This document shows, piece by piece, positions 1 through 7,272 of a DNA stretch of 64,000 nucleotides. The translations under genes and the position numbers were made by a program. The DNA is taken from positions 620,001 to 684,000 of the forward strand of contig NZ_CP151633.1 of assembly GCF_038397715.1 (NCBI RefSeq). Reading direction: 5' to 3'. The stretch is from Microbacterium sp. LWO14-1.2. Its GTDB lineage: Bacteria; Actinomycetota; Actinomycetes; Actinomycetales; Microbacteriaceae. The number at the start of each line of letters is the position of its first letter. Position 1 is the first letter of the stretch. Below the pieces are notes generated by a model. It did not search any database, had not been told where the DNA came from, and worked only from the letters and a program-made list of their open reading frames with translations.

Positions 1-1
1 C

Positions 2-70
2 GACTGGCGCACGCACGACACCGATGACAGCGTGCAGCAGCCCGCACCCGCGAAGAAGGAGGTGGGATGA
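2..70 (+). CDS. 3' end of an upstream gene (partial), possibly MgtE-type CBS-domain protein
   Basis: Only the last 22 codons and the stop are in the window, ending in a polar tail (QQPAPAKKEVG). The stop TGA overlaps the start of the DUF1003 gene (ATGATG), so the two are translationally coupled. In many actinobacteria the gene before DUF1003-mrp is a magnesium-transporter MgtE N-domain/CBS protein. That identity is inferred from context alone, because too little sequence is present to judge it directly. Confidence 0.45.
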   Translation, partial: DWRTHDTDDSVQQPAPAKKEVG

Positions 71-612
71 TGGCCCGCTCCCGCAGCCGTTCGCCCCAGC
101 TCGACGCCCCGCTGGGGCGCGGCGCCTCCCGCCCCCGGTCGACGTCCCGCGACCGCTTCGGCCGGTTCACGGAATGGGTGGCCCGAGCGATGGGCACGCC
201 GGCGTTCCTCGTCATCCTGAGCCTCTTCTGCGTGCTGTGGATCGGCTGGAACACCCTGATGCCCGATGGCCTGCGCTTCGACGACGCCGCGCTCGGCTTC
301 ACCGCCCTGACTCTCATGCTCTCTCTGCAGGCGTCCTACGCCGCACCGCTGATCCTGCTCGCGCAGAACCGTCAGGACGACCGCGACCGCGTGCAGATCG
401 AGCAGGACAGGCAGCGCGCCGAGCGCAACCTCGCCGACACCGAGTACCTCGCCCGCGAGATCGTGGCGCTGCGCATGTCCCTCGAGGAGCGCAACAGTCA
501 GGTCGTCACGCGGGACGTGCTGCGGCAGGAGCTGAAGGCCCTGCTGGCGGAGCTCGGCGACCACGAGGACTCCCCCGAGGAGCGGCGGGCGAACAGCCGC
601 GCCACCTCATGA
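67..612 (+). CDS. DUF1003 family membrane protein
   Basis: A 181-residue protein with a basic N-terminus (about 1-45), two closely spaced membrane segments (about 58-80 and 88-112), and a charged, probably coiled-coil C-terminal half starting with the family-typical QNRQDDRDR stretch. This arrangement matches DUF1003, a membrane family of unknown function that often lies beside MgtE-like proteins and mrp. A strong ribosome site (AAGGAGG) lies inside the end of the upstream gene, and its own stop overlaps the mrp start in ATGA. No enzymatic motif is visible. Family call confident, function unknown. Confidence 0.88.
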   Translation: MMARSRSRSPQLDAPLGRGASRPRSTSRDRFGRFTEWVARAMGTPAFLVILSLFCVLWIGWNTLMPDGLRFDDAALGFTALTLMLSLQASYAAPLILLAQNRQDDRDRVQIEQDRQRAERNLADTEYLAREIVALRMSLEERNSQVVTRDVLRQELKALLAELGDHEDSPEERRANSRATS

Positions 613-1733
613 CCGCGGTCGACGCCGTCCGCGCGGCTGTCTCGGCCGTGACCGACCCTGAGCTGCGCCGCCCCATCGGCGACCTCGACATGGTGCGCGA
701 CATCGCGGTCGAGGGTGCGCGCGCGCAGGTCGGCATCGTCTTGACGATCGTGGGCTGCCCCGCCGCGGCCCGCATCGAGGCGGATGTGCGCGCGGCGGCG
801 GTCTCCGTTGCCGGAGTCGACGAGGTCGACGTGGAGGTCGGGGTGATGACCCCGGCCGAGCGCAAGGCCCTCACCGAGAAGCTGCGCGACGGCCGCCCAC
901 CGCGCCAGATGCCCTTCGGGCCGGACTCGCTGACCCGCGTGATCCTCGTGTCGAGCGGCAAGGGCGGCGTCGGCAAGTCGTCGGTCACCGCGAACCTGGC
1001 GGTGGCGCTGGCCGATCAGGGCCTCGCCGTCGGGCTCGTGGACGCCGATGTGCACGGCTTCTCCATCCCCGGGCTCCTCGGCATCCCCGCCGGCACCCAG
1101 CCCACACGCATCGACGACCTCATGCTGCCGCCGGTCGCCTATGGGGTGAAGACCATCTCGATCGGCATGTTCCTCCGCGACGGCGAGGCCGTGGTCGCGT
1201 GGCGCGGTCCGATGCTCCACCGCACCGTGCAGCAGTTCCTCACCGACGTCTTCTTCGGCGACCTCGACGTGCTGCTGATCGACATGCCGCCGGGCACCGG
1301 TGACATCGCGATCTCCATCGGACAGCTGCTGCCGCACGCCGAGGTCCTCGTCGTCACCACACCGCAGACGGCAGCGGCCGATGTCGCGATCCGCAGCGGG
1401 CTGGTGGCGCGCCAGACCGGGCAGCGCGTGATCGGGGTCGTCGAGAACATGGGCCCGCTGACGCTGCCCGACGGCTCTGTCATGGACCTCTTCGGCTCGG
1501 GCGGCGGAGCGGCCGTCGCCGCCGCGCTCTCCGACGACGCCCCCGCGCCCCTGCTCGCCTCGATCCCGCTCAGCCCCGCGCTGCGAGCCGGCGGCGACGC
1601 GGGCGCTCCGATCGTGCTGACGGACGGAACGGATGCCGCGGCCGTCGCGATCCGCGACCTCGCCCGCACGCTCGCGCGTCAGGGCCGCGGTCTCTCCGGT
1701 CGCTCGCTCCCGATGACGGTCGGCCCGTCGTGA
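609..1733 (+). CDS. mrp: Mrp/NBP35-type P-loop ATPase (iron-sulfur carrier family)
   Basis: 374 residues. An N-terminal MIP18/DUF59-type domain (about 1-85, with DPELRRPIGDLDMV) precedes a P-loop domain with the deviant Walker A SSGKGGVGKSS near residue 117 and a Walker B-like LLIDMPPGTGD. Mrp ATPases carry or assemble Fe-S clusters in the cytosol. The C-terminal CPxC motif that binds the bridging cluster in many members is absent: after VVENM comes GPLTLPDGS. From memory, actinobacterial Mrp proteins commonly share this. The start chosen is the ATG overlapping the DUF1003 stop. A much longer upstream open frame exists but only runs antisense-like through DUF1003. The stop overlaps the next start in GTGA. 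Confidence 0.92.
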   Translation: MTAVDAVRAAVSAVTDPELRRPIGDLDMVRDIAVEGARAQVGIVLTIVGCPAAARIEADVRAAAVSVAGVDEVDVEVGVMTPAERKALTEKLRDGRPPRQMPFGPDSLTRVILVSSGKGGVGKSSVTANLAVALADQGLAVGLVDADVHGFSIPGLLGIPAGTQPTRIDDLMLPPVAYGVKTISIGMFLRDGEAVVAWRGPMLHRTVQQFLTDVFFGDLDVLLIDMPPGTGDIAISIGQLLPHAEVLVVTTPQTAAADVAIRSGLVARQTGQRVIGVVENMGPLTLPDGSVMDLFGSGGGAAVAAALSDDAPAPLLASIPLSPALRAGGDAGAPIVLTDGTDAAAVAIRDLARTLARQGRGLSGRSLPMTVGPS

Positions 1734-2209
1734 CCGTCACCGTCTCGGAGTCCCTCGTGCGCCGCATGGCCCGCGACGCCGCTGTCTACGGCCTCACGCG
1801 GCCCTGGGCGGTCGTCATGTGGGTCGCGCTGGCGGCGAGCCTCGTGCTCAGCATCCTGAATCTCACGGCCGGCGCCGGCGTCGGCGACTCCGGGTCCGCC
1901 GGCTGGCTGCCGCTCGCGAGCGTCGCGCTCATGGCCGTGGCGATCGGCACGACGGTGTCGGGGGCGCGGCGAGCGGTGCGCACCGCGATGCCGCCGGGCA
2001 CGGTCGTCTGGGCTCGGCTCAACGACGAGGACCTGCAGATCGGCGCTGATCGCCGGGTCTCCGTGATCCCGTACGAGACGTTCCAGGGCATGCGTGTGGG
2101 GAGCGACGCGGTCATCCTGCGCGTGCAGGGGTCATCCGCCGTCACCGCGGTACCGCGCGCGGTGTTCACCGACGACGACGTCGCGCGTCTGCGCGACCGC
2201 ATCGGCTGA
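1730..2209 (+). CDS. hypothetical membrane protein with PH-like C-terminal part
   Basis: 159 residues starting at a GTG that overlaps the mrp stop (GTGA), so it belongs to the same transcript. Two hydrophobic segments are visible (about 24-46 and 60-80). The following soluble part alternates short strands (VVWARLNDEDLQIGADRRV, SVIPYETFQGMRVGSDAVIL), which looks like the beta-sheet core of small bacterial PH domains; that reading is tentative. No catalytic motif. Function unknown, and its presence behind mrp does not by itself prove a link to Fe-S metabolism. Confidence 0.75.
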   Translation: MTVTVSESLVRRMARDAAVYGLTRPWAVVMWVALAASLVLSILNLTAGAGVGDSGSAGWLPLASVALMAVAIGTTVSGARRAVRTAMPPGTVVWARLNDEDLQIGADRRVSVIPYETFQGMRVGSDAVILRVQGSSAVTAVPRAVFTDDDVARLRDRIG

Positions 2210-2247
2210 GCGACCGCATCGGCTGAACGCCCGGACCGCCGGTCGGC

Positions 2248-2634
2248 TCAGGTCGCCTCGGGGTCGTACGGCGGGGGGCTGTCGACGGAGAAGTCCGGTC
2301 GCACAGTCGGCTTCTTCGGCGCGACCACCGCGGGTTCCGCGACCACTCCGGCGCTGGGGGTGGGAGCCGGGGTCCTGTCGTCCTCGAACAGCGCGTCCCT
2401 GATGATGCGTCGGGGGTCGTACTGGCGGGGGTCGAGCTTGCGCCAGTCGACGTCGTCGAGTTCGGGGCCCATCTCGTCGCGCACTCGCGAGCGCGTGTCG
2501 CGAAGGAACTCGCCGGCACGGCGGGCGAGCTTCGCCACGCTCTCGGCATAGCGAGGCAGCCGCTCAGGTCCGACGAGCAGAACAGCGATCAGACCGATCA
2601 GCAGCAGCTTCTCGAACGTGATCCCGAACTGCAT
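2248..2634 (-). CDS. tatB: Sec-independent (Tat) protein translocase subunit TatB
   Basis: 128 residues with the TatA/B architecture: a single N-terminal membrane helix (FEKLLLIGLIAVLLV), the hinge GPERLPRY, then an amphipathic helix and a disordered acidic/proline-rich tail. FGITFEK with the Glu in the membrane helix and GPERLP favour TatB over TatA. TatB binds twin-arginine signal peptides together with TatC at the plasma membrane. In many actinobacteria tatB lies beside mrp, as here. A -10 box ends 6 nt before the ATG, so the mRNA is probably leaderless. tatC is not in this window. Confidence 0.9.
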   Translation of the reverse strand: MQFGITFEKLLLIGLIAVLLVGPERLPRYAESVAKLARRAGEFLRDTRSRVRDEMGPELDDVDWRKLDPRQYDPRRIIRDALFEDDRTPAPTPSAGVVAEPAVVAPKKPTVRPDFSVDSPPPYDPEAT

Positions 2635-2640
2635 CTGTCC

Positions 2641-2646
2641 AGGCTA
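2641..2646 (-). promoter_or_regulatory. -10 box of tatB (leaderless type)
   Basis: TAGCCT on the minus strand with exactly 6 nt before the tatB ATG, placing the transcription start at or next to the start codon. No clear -35 box is visible. Confidence 0.55.
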
Positions 2647-2682
2647 CCGCCGCGCCTGCCCGCCTGCCGCACGCCGAGCGCA

Positions 2683-2688
2683 TACGCT
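2683..2688 (+). promoter_or_regulatory. -10 box upstream of the O-methyltransferase gene
   Basis: TACGCT on the plus strand, about 36 nt before the ATG at 2725. This leaves a short leader that contains a GGGAGA-like ribosome site. No convincing -35. Confidence 0.4.
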
Positions 2689-2724
2689 GGGAACACACAG
2701 ACCTCAGTCGGGAGAATCAGGGCA

Positions 2725-3360
2725 ATGAGCGAGAACGATGCGAACGCACGTTTCATCCGCGAGTCGATCGTGGAGCCATCCGCGATCGCCCGCGCTCGTG
2801 CCCACGCCGTCGAGCTCGGCGCCGCCCCGGTGAGCGCCGCGGTCGGCTCGCAGATCGCCGTGCTGGCCGCGGCGACCGGCGCCCGGTCGATCGTCGAGAT
2901 CGGCACCGGCGCGGGCGTCTCCGGTCTCTGGCTGCTGCGTGGAGCGCCGCAGGCCGTCCTCACGTCGATCGACAACGAGCCGGAGCATCTGGCCGCAGCA
3001 CGGCAGGCGTTCGCCGATGCCCGCATCCCCGCCACCAAGGCGCGGTTCATCACGGGCCGCGCGGCCGACGTGCTCCCCCGCATGAACGAGGCCTCCTACG
3101 ACATCGTCCTCGTCGACGCCGACCCCGAGAACGTGATCGAGTACGTCGAGCACGGTCTGCGCCTGGTGCGCACCGGTGGGATGGTCCTCGTCCCGCGCGT
3201 ACTCGTCGGCGGCAAGGTCGCCGACCCCGTGCAGCGCGATGCGGTCACGACGGCGTTCCGCTCCCTCATCCAGGAGACGCAGGAATCGCCTGCCGTCCTC
3301 GCAACGGTCTCGTCGGCCGGCGAGGGACTTCTGCAGCTCGTCAGCGTCGCCACCGACTGA
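2725..3360 (+). CDS. SAM-dependent O-methyltransferase (caffeoyl-CoA OMT-like)
   Basis: 211 residues with the class I methyltransferase fold. Motif I is VEIGTGAGVSGLWLL (about 53-67), an acidic loop (SIDNEPEHL) follows for the SAM ribose, and YDIVLVDADPENVIEYVEH is the metal/active-site region typical of the O-methyltransferase 3 family. Length is normal (about 210-220). The substrate cannot be read from sequence; these enzymes usually methylate catechol-like groups. It is divergent from tatB and ends just before a strong bidirectional terminator. Confidence 0.88.
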   Translation: MSENDANARFIRESIVEPSAIARARAHAVELGAAPVSAAVGSQIAVLAAATGARSIVEIGTGAGVSGLWLLRGAPQAVLTSIDNEPEHLAAARQAFADARIPATKARFITGRAADVLPRMNEASYDIVLVDADPENVIEYVEHGLRLVRTGGMVLVPRVLVGGKVADPVQRDAVTTAFRSLIQETQESPAVLATVSSAGEGLLQLVSVATD

Positions 3361-3400
3361 GCACCTCGACCACGACCGACGGCGACCCCGCACGGACGAG

Positions 3401-3430
3401 AAAGGGCGACGGATCTCTCCGTCGCCCTTT
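3401..3430. terminator. bidirectional intrinsic terminator
   Basis: Perfect 13-bp stem (AAAGGGCGACGGA / TCCGTCGCCCTTT) with a TCTC loop. The A-run and T-run at the two ends let it work in both directions, between the convergent methyltransferase and DUF3117 genes. Confidence 0.85.
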
Positions 3431-3463
3431 TCGGTGGTCCGCGTCGAGCGGACCGGAGTTCGG

Positions 3464-3637
3464 TCAGGCCGGCGCCACGACGGCAGCCAGCACGTCGTGA
3501 AGCTCCTTCGCCTCAGCGTCGTTCACGGACACGACCAGGCGGCCGCCGCCTTCGAGCGGGACACGCACGATGATGAGGCGCCCTTCTTTCACGGCCTCCA
3601 TCGGTCCGTCTCCGGTCCTCGGCTTCATCGCTGCCAT
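3464..3637 (-). CDS. DUF3117 small conserved protein
   Basis: 57 residues, beginning MAAMKPRTGDGPMEAVKEGR and continuing LIIVRVPLEGGGRLVVSV, the highly conserved DUF3117 pattern found in almost all actinobacteria. It reads as a small beta-sheet protein followed by a helix (NDAEAKELHDVL). No catalytic residues are apparent and the role is unknown. The start ATG has a strong ribosome site (AAAAGGAG, 8 nt spacing), and a -35/-10 pair lies upstream. The terminator at 3401-3430 ends its transcript. Confidence 0.92.
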   Translation of the reverse strand: MAAMKPRTGDGPMEAVKEGRLIIVRVPLEGGGRLVVSVNDAEAKELHDVLAAVVAPA

Positions 3638-3657
3638 CGTGGGCTCCTTTTCCTCCG

Positions 3658-3686
3658 GTGGTATGCGATCAGTTTATCGGGTGCAA
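3658..3686 (-). promoter_or_regulatory. predicted promoter of the DUF3117 gene
   Basis: Minus strand TTGCAC, 17-nt spacer, TACCAC, followed by the strong ribosome site of the DUF3117 gene. The -35 matches the consensus in 5 of 6 positions; the -10 lacks the final T. Confidence 0.45.
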
Positions 3687-3734
3687 CCGAGACCTGGATG
3701 TCCGCTGAGAAGAAATGCAATCACGCGTTAACAT

Positions 3735-4952
3735 TCACGGGACCTGCCAGAACGTGTTCCCCTGCGCGTAGACGTGGAAGATCCAGACCCACTGGCCGAG
3801 CACGCAGAGCACGAGGACGCCGAGTCGCCACAGCCGGGAACGCGGGACGGCGACCGCTCCCCACAGCGGGCTGAGCGGCAGCAGCAGGCGAAACGTGCTC
3901 GACTGCGGGAAGAACACCGCGAGCAGATAGAGCAGGTAGCTCGCACTCCAGAGCCTCAGGTCGGCGCCGACGCGGCGCACCTGCGGCACGAGAAGGAGTG
4001 CGGCCGCGAGCGCGACGACGAGCAGCACGAGGGCGACGGGCCCCCACGCGGTGGGCAGGCCCCACTGCGCGAACCAGAACGACGACGCCTGCACCCAGCC
4101 CTCGAAGGGGATGAACCCCTCCACTCCCCCGACGATCCAGAGGCGGCGCCACGCGAGCTCGGTCGCGAGGTAGGCGCCGGGGTCGCCGGTGACGGCGCCC
4201 GCGATGACCTGCCAGCCGAAGCCGCAGACCACGGCGAGCGCTCCCAGCGCCACGATGTGCGCCGTCTCGCTCGGCCGGAGCGGGTCCTCGCGGCGGCGCA
4301 GGAACCGCAGGATGCCGTGGAGCCCGAGGTAGAGCGCGAACGCCAGGATGCCGGGACGCGTGAACGCCATGACGGGCACGAGCAGGTAGAGCCACGCGTA
4401 TCTGCGTCGGATCGTGGCGTCGAGCGCGAGGAACAGCAGCAGCAGGAACAGCGTCTCCGCGTAGCCCACCTGGAACATCGCGGCCAGCGGCCCGAAGGCG
4501 AAGAACGTGACCGCCCACAGTGCGGCGGTGCGCCCGATCCGGTCTCGCAGGAGCCGGTGCAGAGCGAGGCAGGCGAGGTACCCGGCAGCGAAAGAGAGCA
4601 GGAGCGCGCCCGCTCCCCAGGGTCCGAGGAGGAACCCGATGCCCTTCGCCGCGTACGCGAACACGGGCATGAACGCCCAGGCGTTCTCCGCCACGTCGCC
4701 GGAGTCCGTGAGCGGGAGCGTCGACGGGTAGCCCTCCTCCGCCACCAGCCAGTACCACTGCGCATCCCATCCCACGACGAAGTCGCCGAGGCCGGGATCG
4801 GCGCCGAAGCGCGAGAGCGAGGTCGACTGCAGGGCGGCGGCGATCATGAGAGCGGTCGTGACCGCCCTCGCCGCGAGGTAGATCACGGCGATCTTGAGGG
4901 GCACGGGGGTGCGCGCCCACCGCCGAGCGAGCGTCAGCGCGAGCTGAGCCAC
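3735..4952 (-). CDS. polytopic membrane glycosyltransferase (PIG-V-like mannosyltransferase family)
   Basis: About 405 residues with roughly ten hydrophobic segments. Near the N-terminus the first extracytoplasmic loop carries GWDAQWYWLVAEEGYP, the WDxxWY...GYP signature of the PIG-V/GT-C type mannosyltransferases, which transfer sugar from a polyprenyl-phosphate donor outside the membrane. FxRPG near mid-protein is also family-like. The exact acceptor is unknown; a cell-wall or lipoglycan glycan is plausible. The start is uncertain: the GTG chosen overlaps the end of dapE by 19 bp, and a GTG about 14 codons downstream is an alternative. A longer open frame upstream only reads through dapE. 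It is probably co-transcribed with dapE. Confidence 0.75.
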   Translation of the reverse strand: MAQLALTLARRWARTPVPLKIAVIYLAARAVTTALMIAAALQSTSLSRFGADPGLGDFVVGWDAQWYWLVAEEGYPSTLPLTDSGDVAENAWAFMPVFAYAAKGIGFLLGPWGAGALLLSFAAGYLACLALHRLLRDRIGRTAALWAVTFFAFGPLAAMFQVGYAETLFLLLLFLALDATIRRRYAWLYLLVPVMAFTRPGILAFALYLGLHGILRFLRRREDPLRPSETAHIVALGALAVVCGFGWQVIAGAVTGDPGAYLATELAWRRLWIVGGVEGFIPFEGWVQASSFWFAQWGLPTAWGPVALVLLVVALAAALLLVPQVRRVGADLRLWSASYLLYLLAVFFPQSSTFRLLLPLSPLWGAVAVPRSRLWRLGVLVLCVLGQWVWIFHVYAQGNTFWQVP

Positions 4953-6007
4953 GTACGCAGCCCTCGCTCCACGGCCTCGATCTGCGCGACGGGCACGCGC
5001 TCCTCGTCGTGATGGGCGAGATGAGGGTCGCCCGGCCCGTAGTTCACCGCGGGGATGCCGAGGGCGGAGAAGCGCGCGACGTCGGTCCATCCGTACTTCG
5101 GGCGCGGTTCGGCGCCGACCGCGGCGACGAACTCCTTCGCGATCGGGGCATCGAGACCGGGACGGGCGCCCTCGGCGGCATCCGTGATCTCGACGTCGAA
5201 GCCTGCGAGCAGGTTGCGGATGTGGGCCTCGGCATCCGCCGCCGACTTGCTGGGGGCGAAGCGGTAGTTGACCTCGATCTCGCACGCGTCAGGGATGACG
5301 TTGCCGGCGACGCCGCCGGTGATGCGGACGGCGCTCATGCTCTCGCGGTAGAGCAGACCCTCGACCGCGACCTCCCGCGCGCGGTACTCCGCGAGCCTCG
5401 CGAGGACGGGCGCTGCACGGTGGATCGCGTTCTCGCCGATCCACGCGCGGGCTGCATGGGCGCGCACTCCGGACGTGCGCACGATCGCACGCATCGTGCC
5501 GTTGCATCCGCCCTCCACCTCGCCGTTCGACGGCTCGCCGAGGATCGCGAAGTCCGCCTGGAACAGATCGGGGCGCTCGGCGGCGAGCAGCGTCAGTCCG
5601 TTCTTCGAGGCTTCGACCTCCTCGTTGTCGTACCACATCCAAGTGATGTCGACAGCGGGATCGGTGAGCTCGGCGGCCAGCTTCAGCTGCACCGCGACAC
5701 CGCCCTTCATGTCGACGGTCCCTCGGCCCCACAGGTGGGGGACGCCGTCGATGTCGACGTCGCGTGTGGGGACGTTGCCGTTGATCGGCACGGTGTCGAT
5801 GTGCCCGGCGATCGCGACGCGCTGCGCCCGGCCCAGGGCCGTGCGCGCGACGATCGTGTTCCCGTGGCGGATCACCTCGAGGTGGGCGTAGCCGGACACG
5901 GCCTCCTCGATCGCGTCGGCGAGCGGCTTCTCGTCGCCGGAGACGCTGGGGATGTCGCAGATCGCGCGGGTCAGGTCGAGGGATGACGCGGTGAGGTCGA
6001 GCAGCAT
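4934..6007 (-). CDS. dapE: succinyl-diaminopimelate desuccinylase
   Basis: 357 residues of the M20/ArgE/DapE family. Metal-site motifs are visible: AGHIDTVP (His and the catalytic Asp), WGRGTVDMKGG (bridging Asp), MWYDNEEVEASKNG (Glu pair), ILGEPSNGEVEGGC and the C-terminal His in GDPHLAHHDEE. It hydrolyses N-succinyl-LL-diaminopimelate to LL-DAP and succinate in lysine and peptidoglycan synthesis. It is divergent from dapD, and dapC lies 4 kb away, so the succinylase route is complete for these steps. The -10 box TAGGCT lies 6 nt before the ATG, indicating a leaderless transcript. Confidence 0.93.
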   Translation of the reverse strand: MLLDLTASSLDLTRAICDIPSVSGDEKPLADAIEEAVSGYAHLEVIRHGNTIVARTALGRAQRVAIAGHIDTVPINGNVPTRDVDIDGVPHLWGRGTVDMKGGVAVQLKLAAELTDPAVDITWMWYDNEEVEASKNGLTLLAAERPDLFQADFAILGEPSNGEVEGGCNGTMRAIVRTSGVRAHAARAWIGENAIHRAAPVLARLAEYRAREVAVEGLLYRESMSAVRITGGVAGNVIPDACEIEVNYRFAPSKSAADAEAHIRNLLAGFDVEITDAAEGARPGLDAPIAKEFVAAVGAEPRPKYGWTDVARFSALGIPAVNYGPGDPHLAHHDEERVPVAQIEAVERGLRTWLSSR

Positions 6008-6013
6008 GAGCCC

Positions 6014-6019
6014 AGCCTA
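6014..6019 (-). promoter_or_regulatory. -10 box of dapE (leaderless type)
   Basis: TAGGCT on the minus strand, 6 nt before the dapE ATG. It shares a 65-bp intergenic space with the dapD -10 box on the other strand. Confidence 0.55.
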
Positions 6020-6060
6020 CTTACCCCGTCATGCGGGCGTCGGCGAGGCGGAAGGGGCGA

Positions 6061-6066
6061 TACCGT
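6061..6066 (+). promoter_or_regulatory. -10 box of dapD (leaderless or very short leader)
   Basis: TACCGT followed by GGAGGC and then the ATG of dapD. The 6-nt spacing fits a leaderless start; the GGAGG would then lie outside the mRNA. Confidence 0.5.
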
Positions 6067-6072
6067 GGAGGC

Positions 6073-7026
6073 ATGACTGAGGCGCGCACCGTGTGGGGTA
6101 CTGGACTTTCGACGATCGCCGGTGACGGCACCGTGCTCGACGCCTGGTTCCCCGAGGTCACGACCACGGCGCCGACGGCGGGGGACGCCGCAGCCGCCCT
6201 CCTCACCCTGGACGCCGTCGCCGGACCGGACGAGCGCCGCAACGTGACCGTCGAGACCGTGCAGCTGCACATCGACCTCGACGAGGCCCCTACCTCGACG
6301 GTCGACGCCTACCTCCGTCTGCACGCCCTGTCGCATCTCGTCGTGCGTCCGAACGAGCTCAATCTCGACGGCATCTTCGGTCACCTGCCGAACGTCGCGT
6401 GGACGAACGCCGGACCGATGCATCCCGACGACGCGGCGCGACTCCGCCCGCTGCTGCAGCGCGCCGGCATCCAGGTGCAGGGACTCGACAAGTTCCCGCG
6501 GCTCACCGACTACGTGCAGCCCGCCGGCGTGCGCATCGCCGACGCCTCGCGAGTGCGACTCGGCGCCCACCTCTCGCCCGGCACGACGGTCATGCACGAG
6601 GGCTTCGTCAACTTCAACGCCGGCACGCTCGGCGCCTCGATGGTCGAGGGACGAATCTCGCAGGGCGTCGTGGTCGGTGACGGCAGCGACATCGGCGGCG
6701 GCTCCTCGATCATGGGCACGCTGTCCGGTGGCGGATCGCATCGCGTCTCGATCGGCGCGCGCACGCTCCTCGGCGCGAACGCCGGGATCGGCATCTCGCT
6801 CGGCGACGACTGCGTCGTCGAAGCGGGCCTCTACGTGACGGCGGGAACCAAGGTGGTCCTGGTCGACGCGCCGGCGACGCCCGGCGGCGGGCGTCCCTCC
6901 GTCAAGGGCGCGGAGCTGTCGGGGCGCGACGGTCTGCTGTTCCGTCGCAACTCGCTCAGCGGCGCCGTCGAGGCCGTCACGAGGGCCGGCGTCGGCGTCA
7001 CTCTGAACGAGGCTCTGCACGCCTGA
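6073..7026 (+). CDS. dapD: 2,3,4,5-tetrahydropyridine-2,6-dicarboxylate N-succinyltransferase
   Basis: 317 residues in the long actinobacterial DapD form. The N-terminal globular domain (about 1-165) is followed by a left-handed beta-helix of hexapeptide-type repeats ([53 protein letters not shown]). It uses succinyl-CoA to succinylate tetrahydrodipicolinate, the committed step of the succinylase DAP branch. The ATG after GGAGG was taken; an in-frame extension of 14 codons upstream would run into the dapE promoter. Divergent to dapE, the standard actinobacterial arrangement. Confidence 0.93.
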   Translation: MTEARTVWGTGLSTIAGDGTVLDAWFPEVTTTAPTAGDAAAALLTLDAVAGPDERRNVTVETVQLHIDLDEAPTSTVDAYLRLHALSHLVVRPNELNLDGIFGHLPNVAWTNAGPMHPDDAARLRPLLQRAGIQVQGLDKFPRLTDYVQPAGVRIADASRVRLGAHLSPGTTVMHEGFVNFNAGTLGASMVEGRISQGVVVGDGSDIGGGSSIMGTLSGGGSHRVSIGARTLLGANAGIGISLGDDCVVEAGLYVTAGTKVVLVDAPATPGGGRPSVKGAELSGRDGLLFRRNSLSGAVEAVTRAGVGVTLNEALHA

Positions 7027-7057
7027 GAACGGCCGGCGCCGGCGATCATGGCCGCGC

Positions 7058-7066
7058 TGATAGACT
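7058..7066 (+). promoter_or_regulatory. extended -10 promoter of the DEAD-box helicase gene
   Basis: TGATAGACT fits an extended -10 (TGn + TAGACT). If used, transcription starts near 7073 and gives a leader of about 200 nt before the helicase ATG. No -35 is recognisable. Confidence 0.4.
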
Positions 7067-7233
7067 GAGGGGGTCGTACGGGCCTCCAGTCCGGCGATGT
7101 CGTCGTCGTCACGGGGTCTCCGAGGACCGAAGCGGGCGCTCCAGAGCCGCCCCCACAACCAGCCTTCGCTGGCGTTTCGCACGGCGAACCGATGCGCTGT
7201 CCTGCGCCGTCGCCACCTCATACCCAGAATCCT

Positions 7234-7255
7234 CGCGTGCGGTCGTCCGCACGCG
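7234..7255 (+). promoter_or_regulatory. hairpin in the helicase leader next to the ribosome site
   Basis: Perfect 9-bp stem (CGCGTGCGG / CCGCACGCG) with a TCGT loop, ending a few nucleotides before the GGAG ribosome site at 7261. It could modulate translation of the helicase; there is no T-run, so it does not look like a terminator. Confidence 0.4.
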
Positions 7256-7272
7256 CTGATGGAGCTTTCTCT

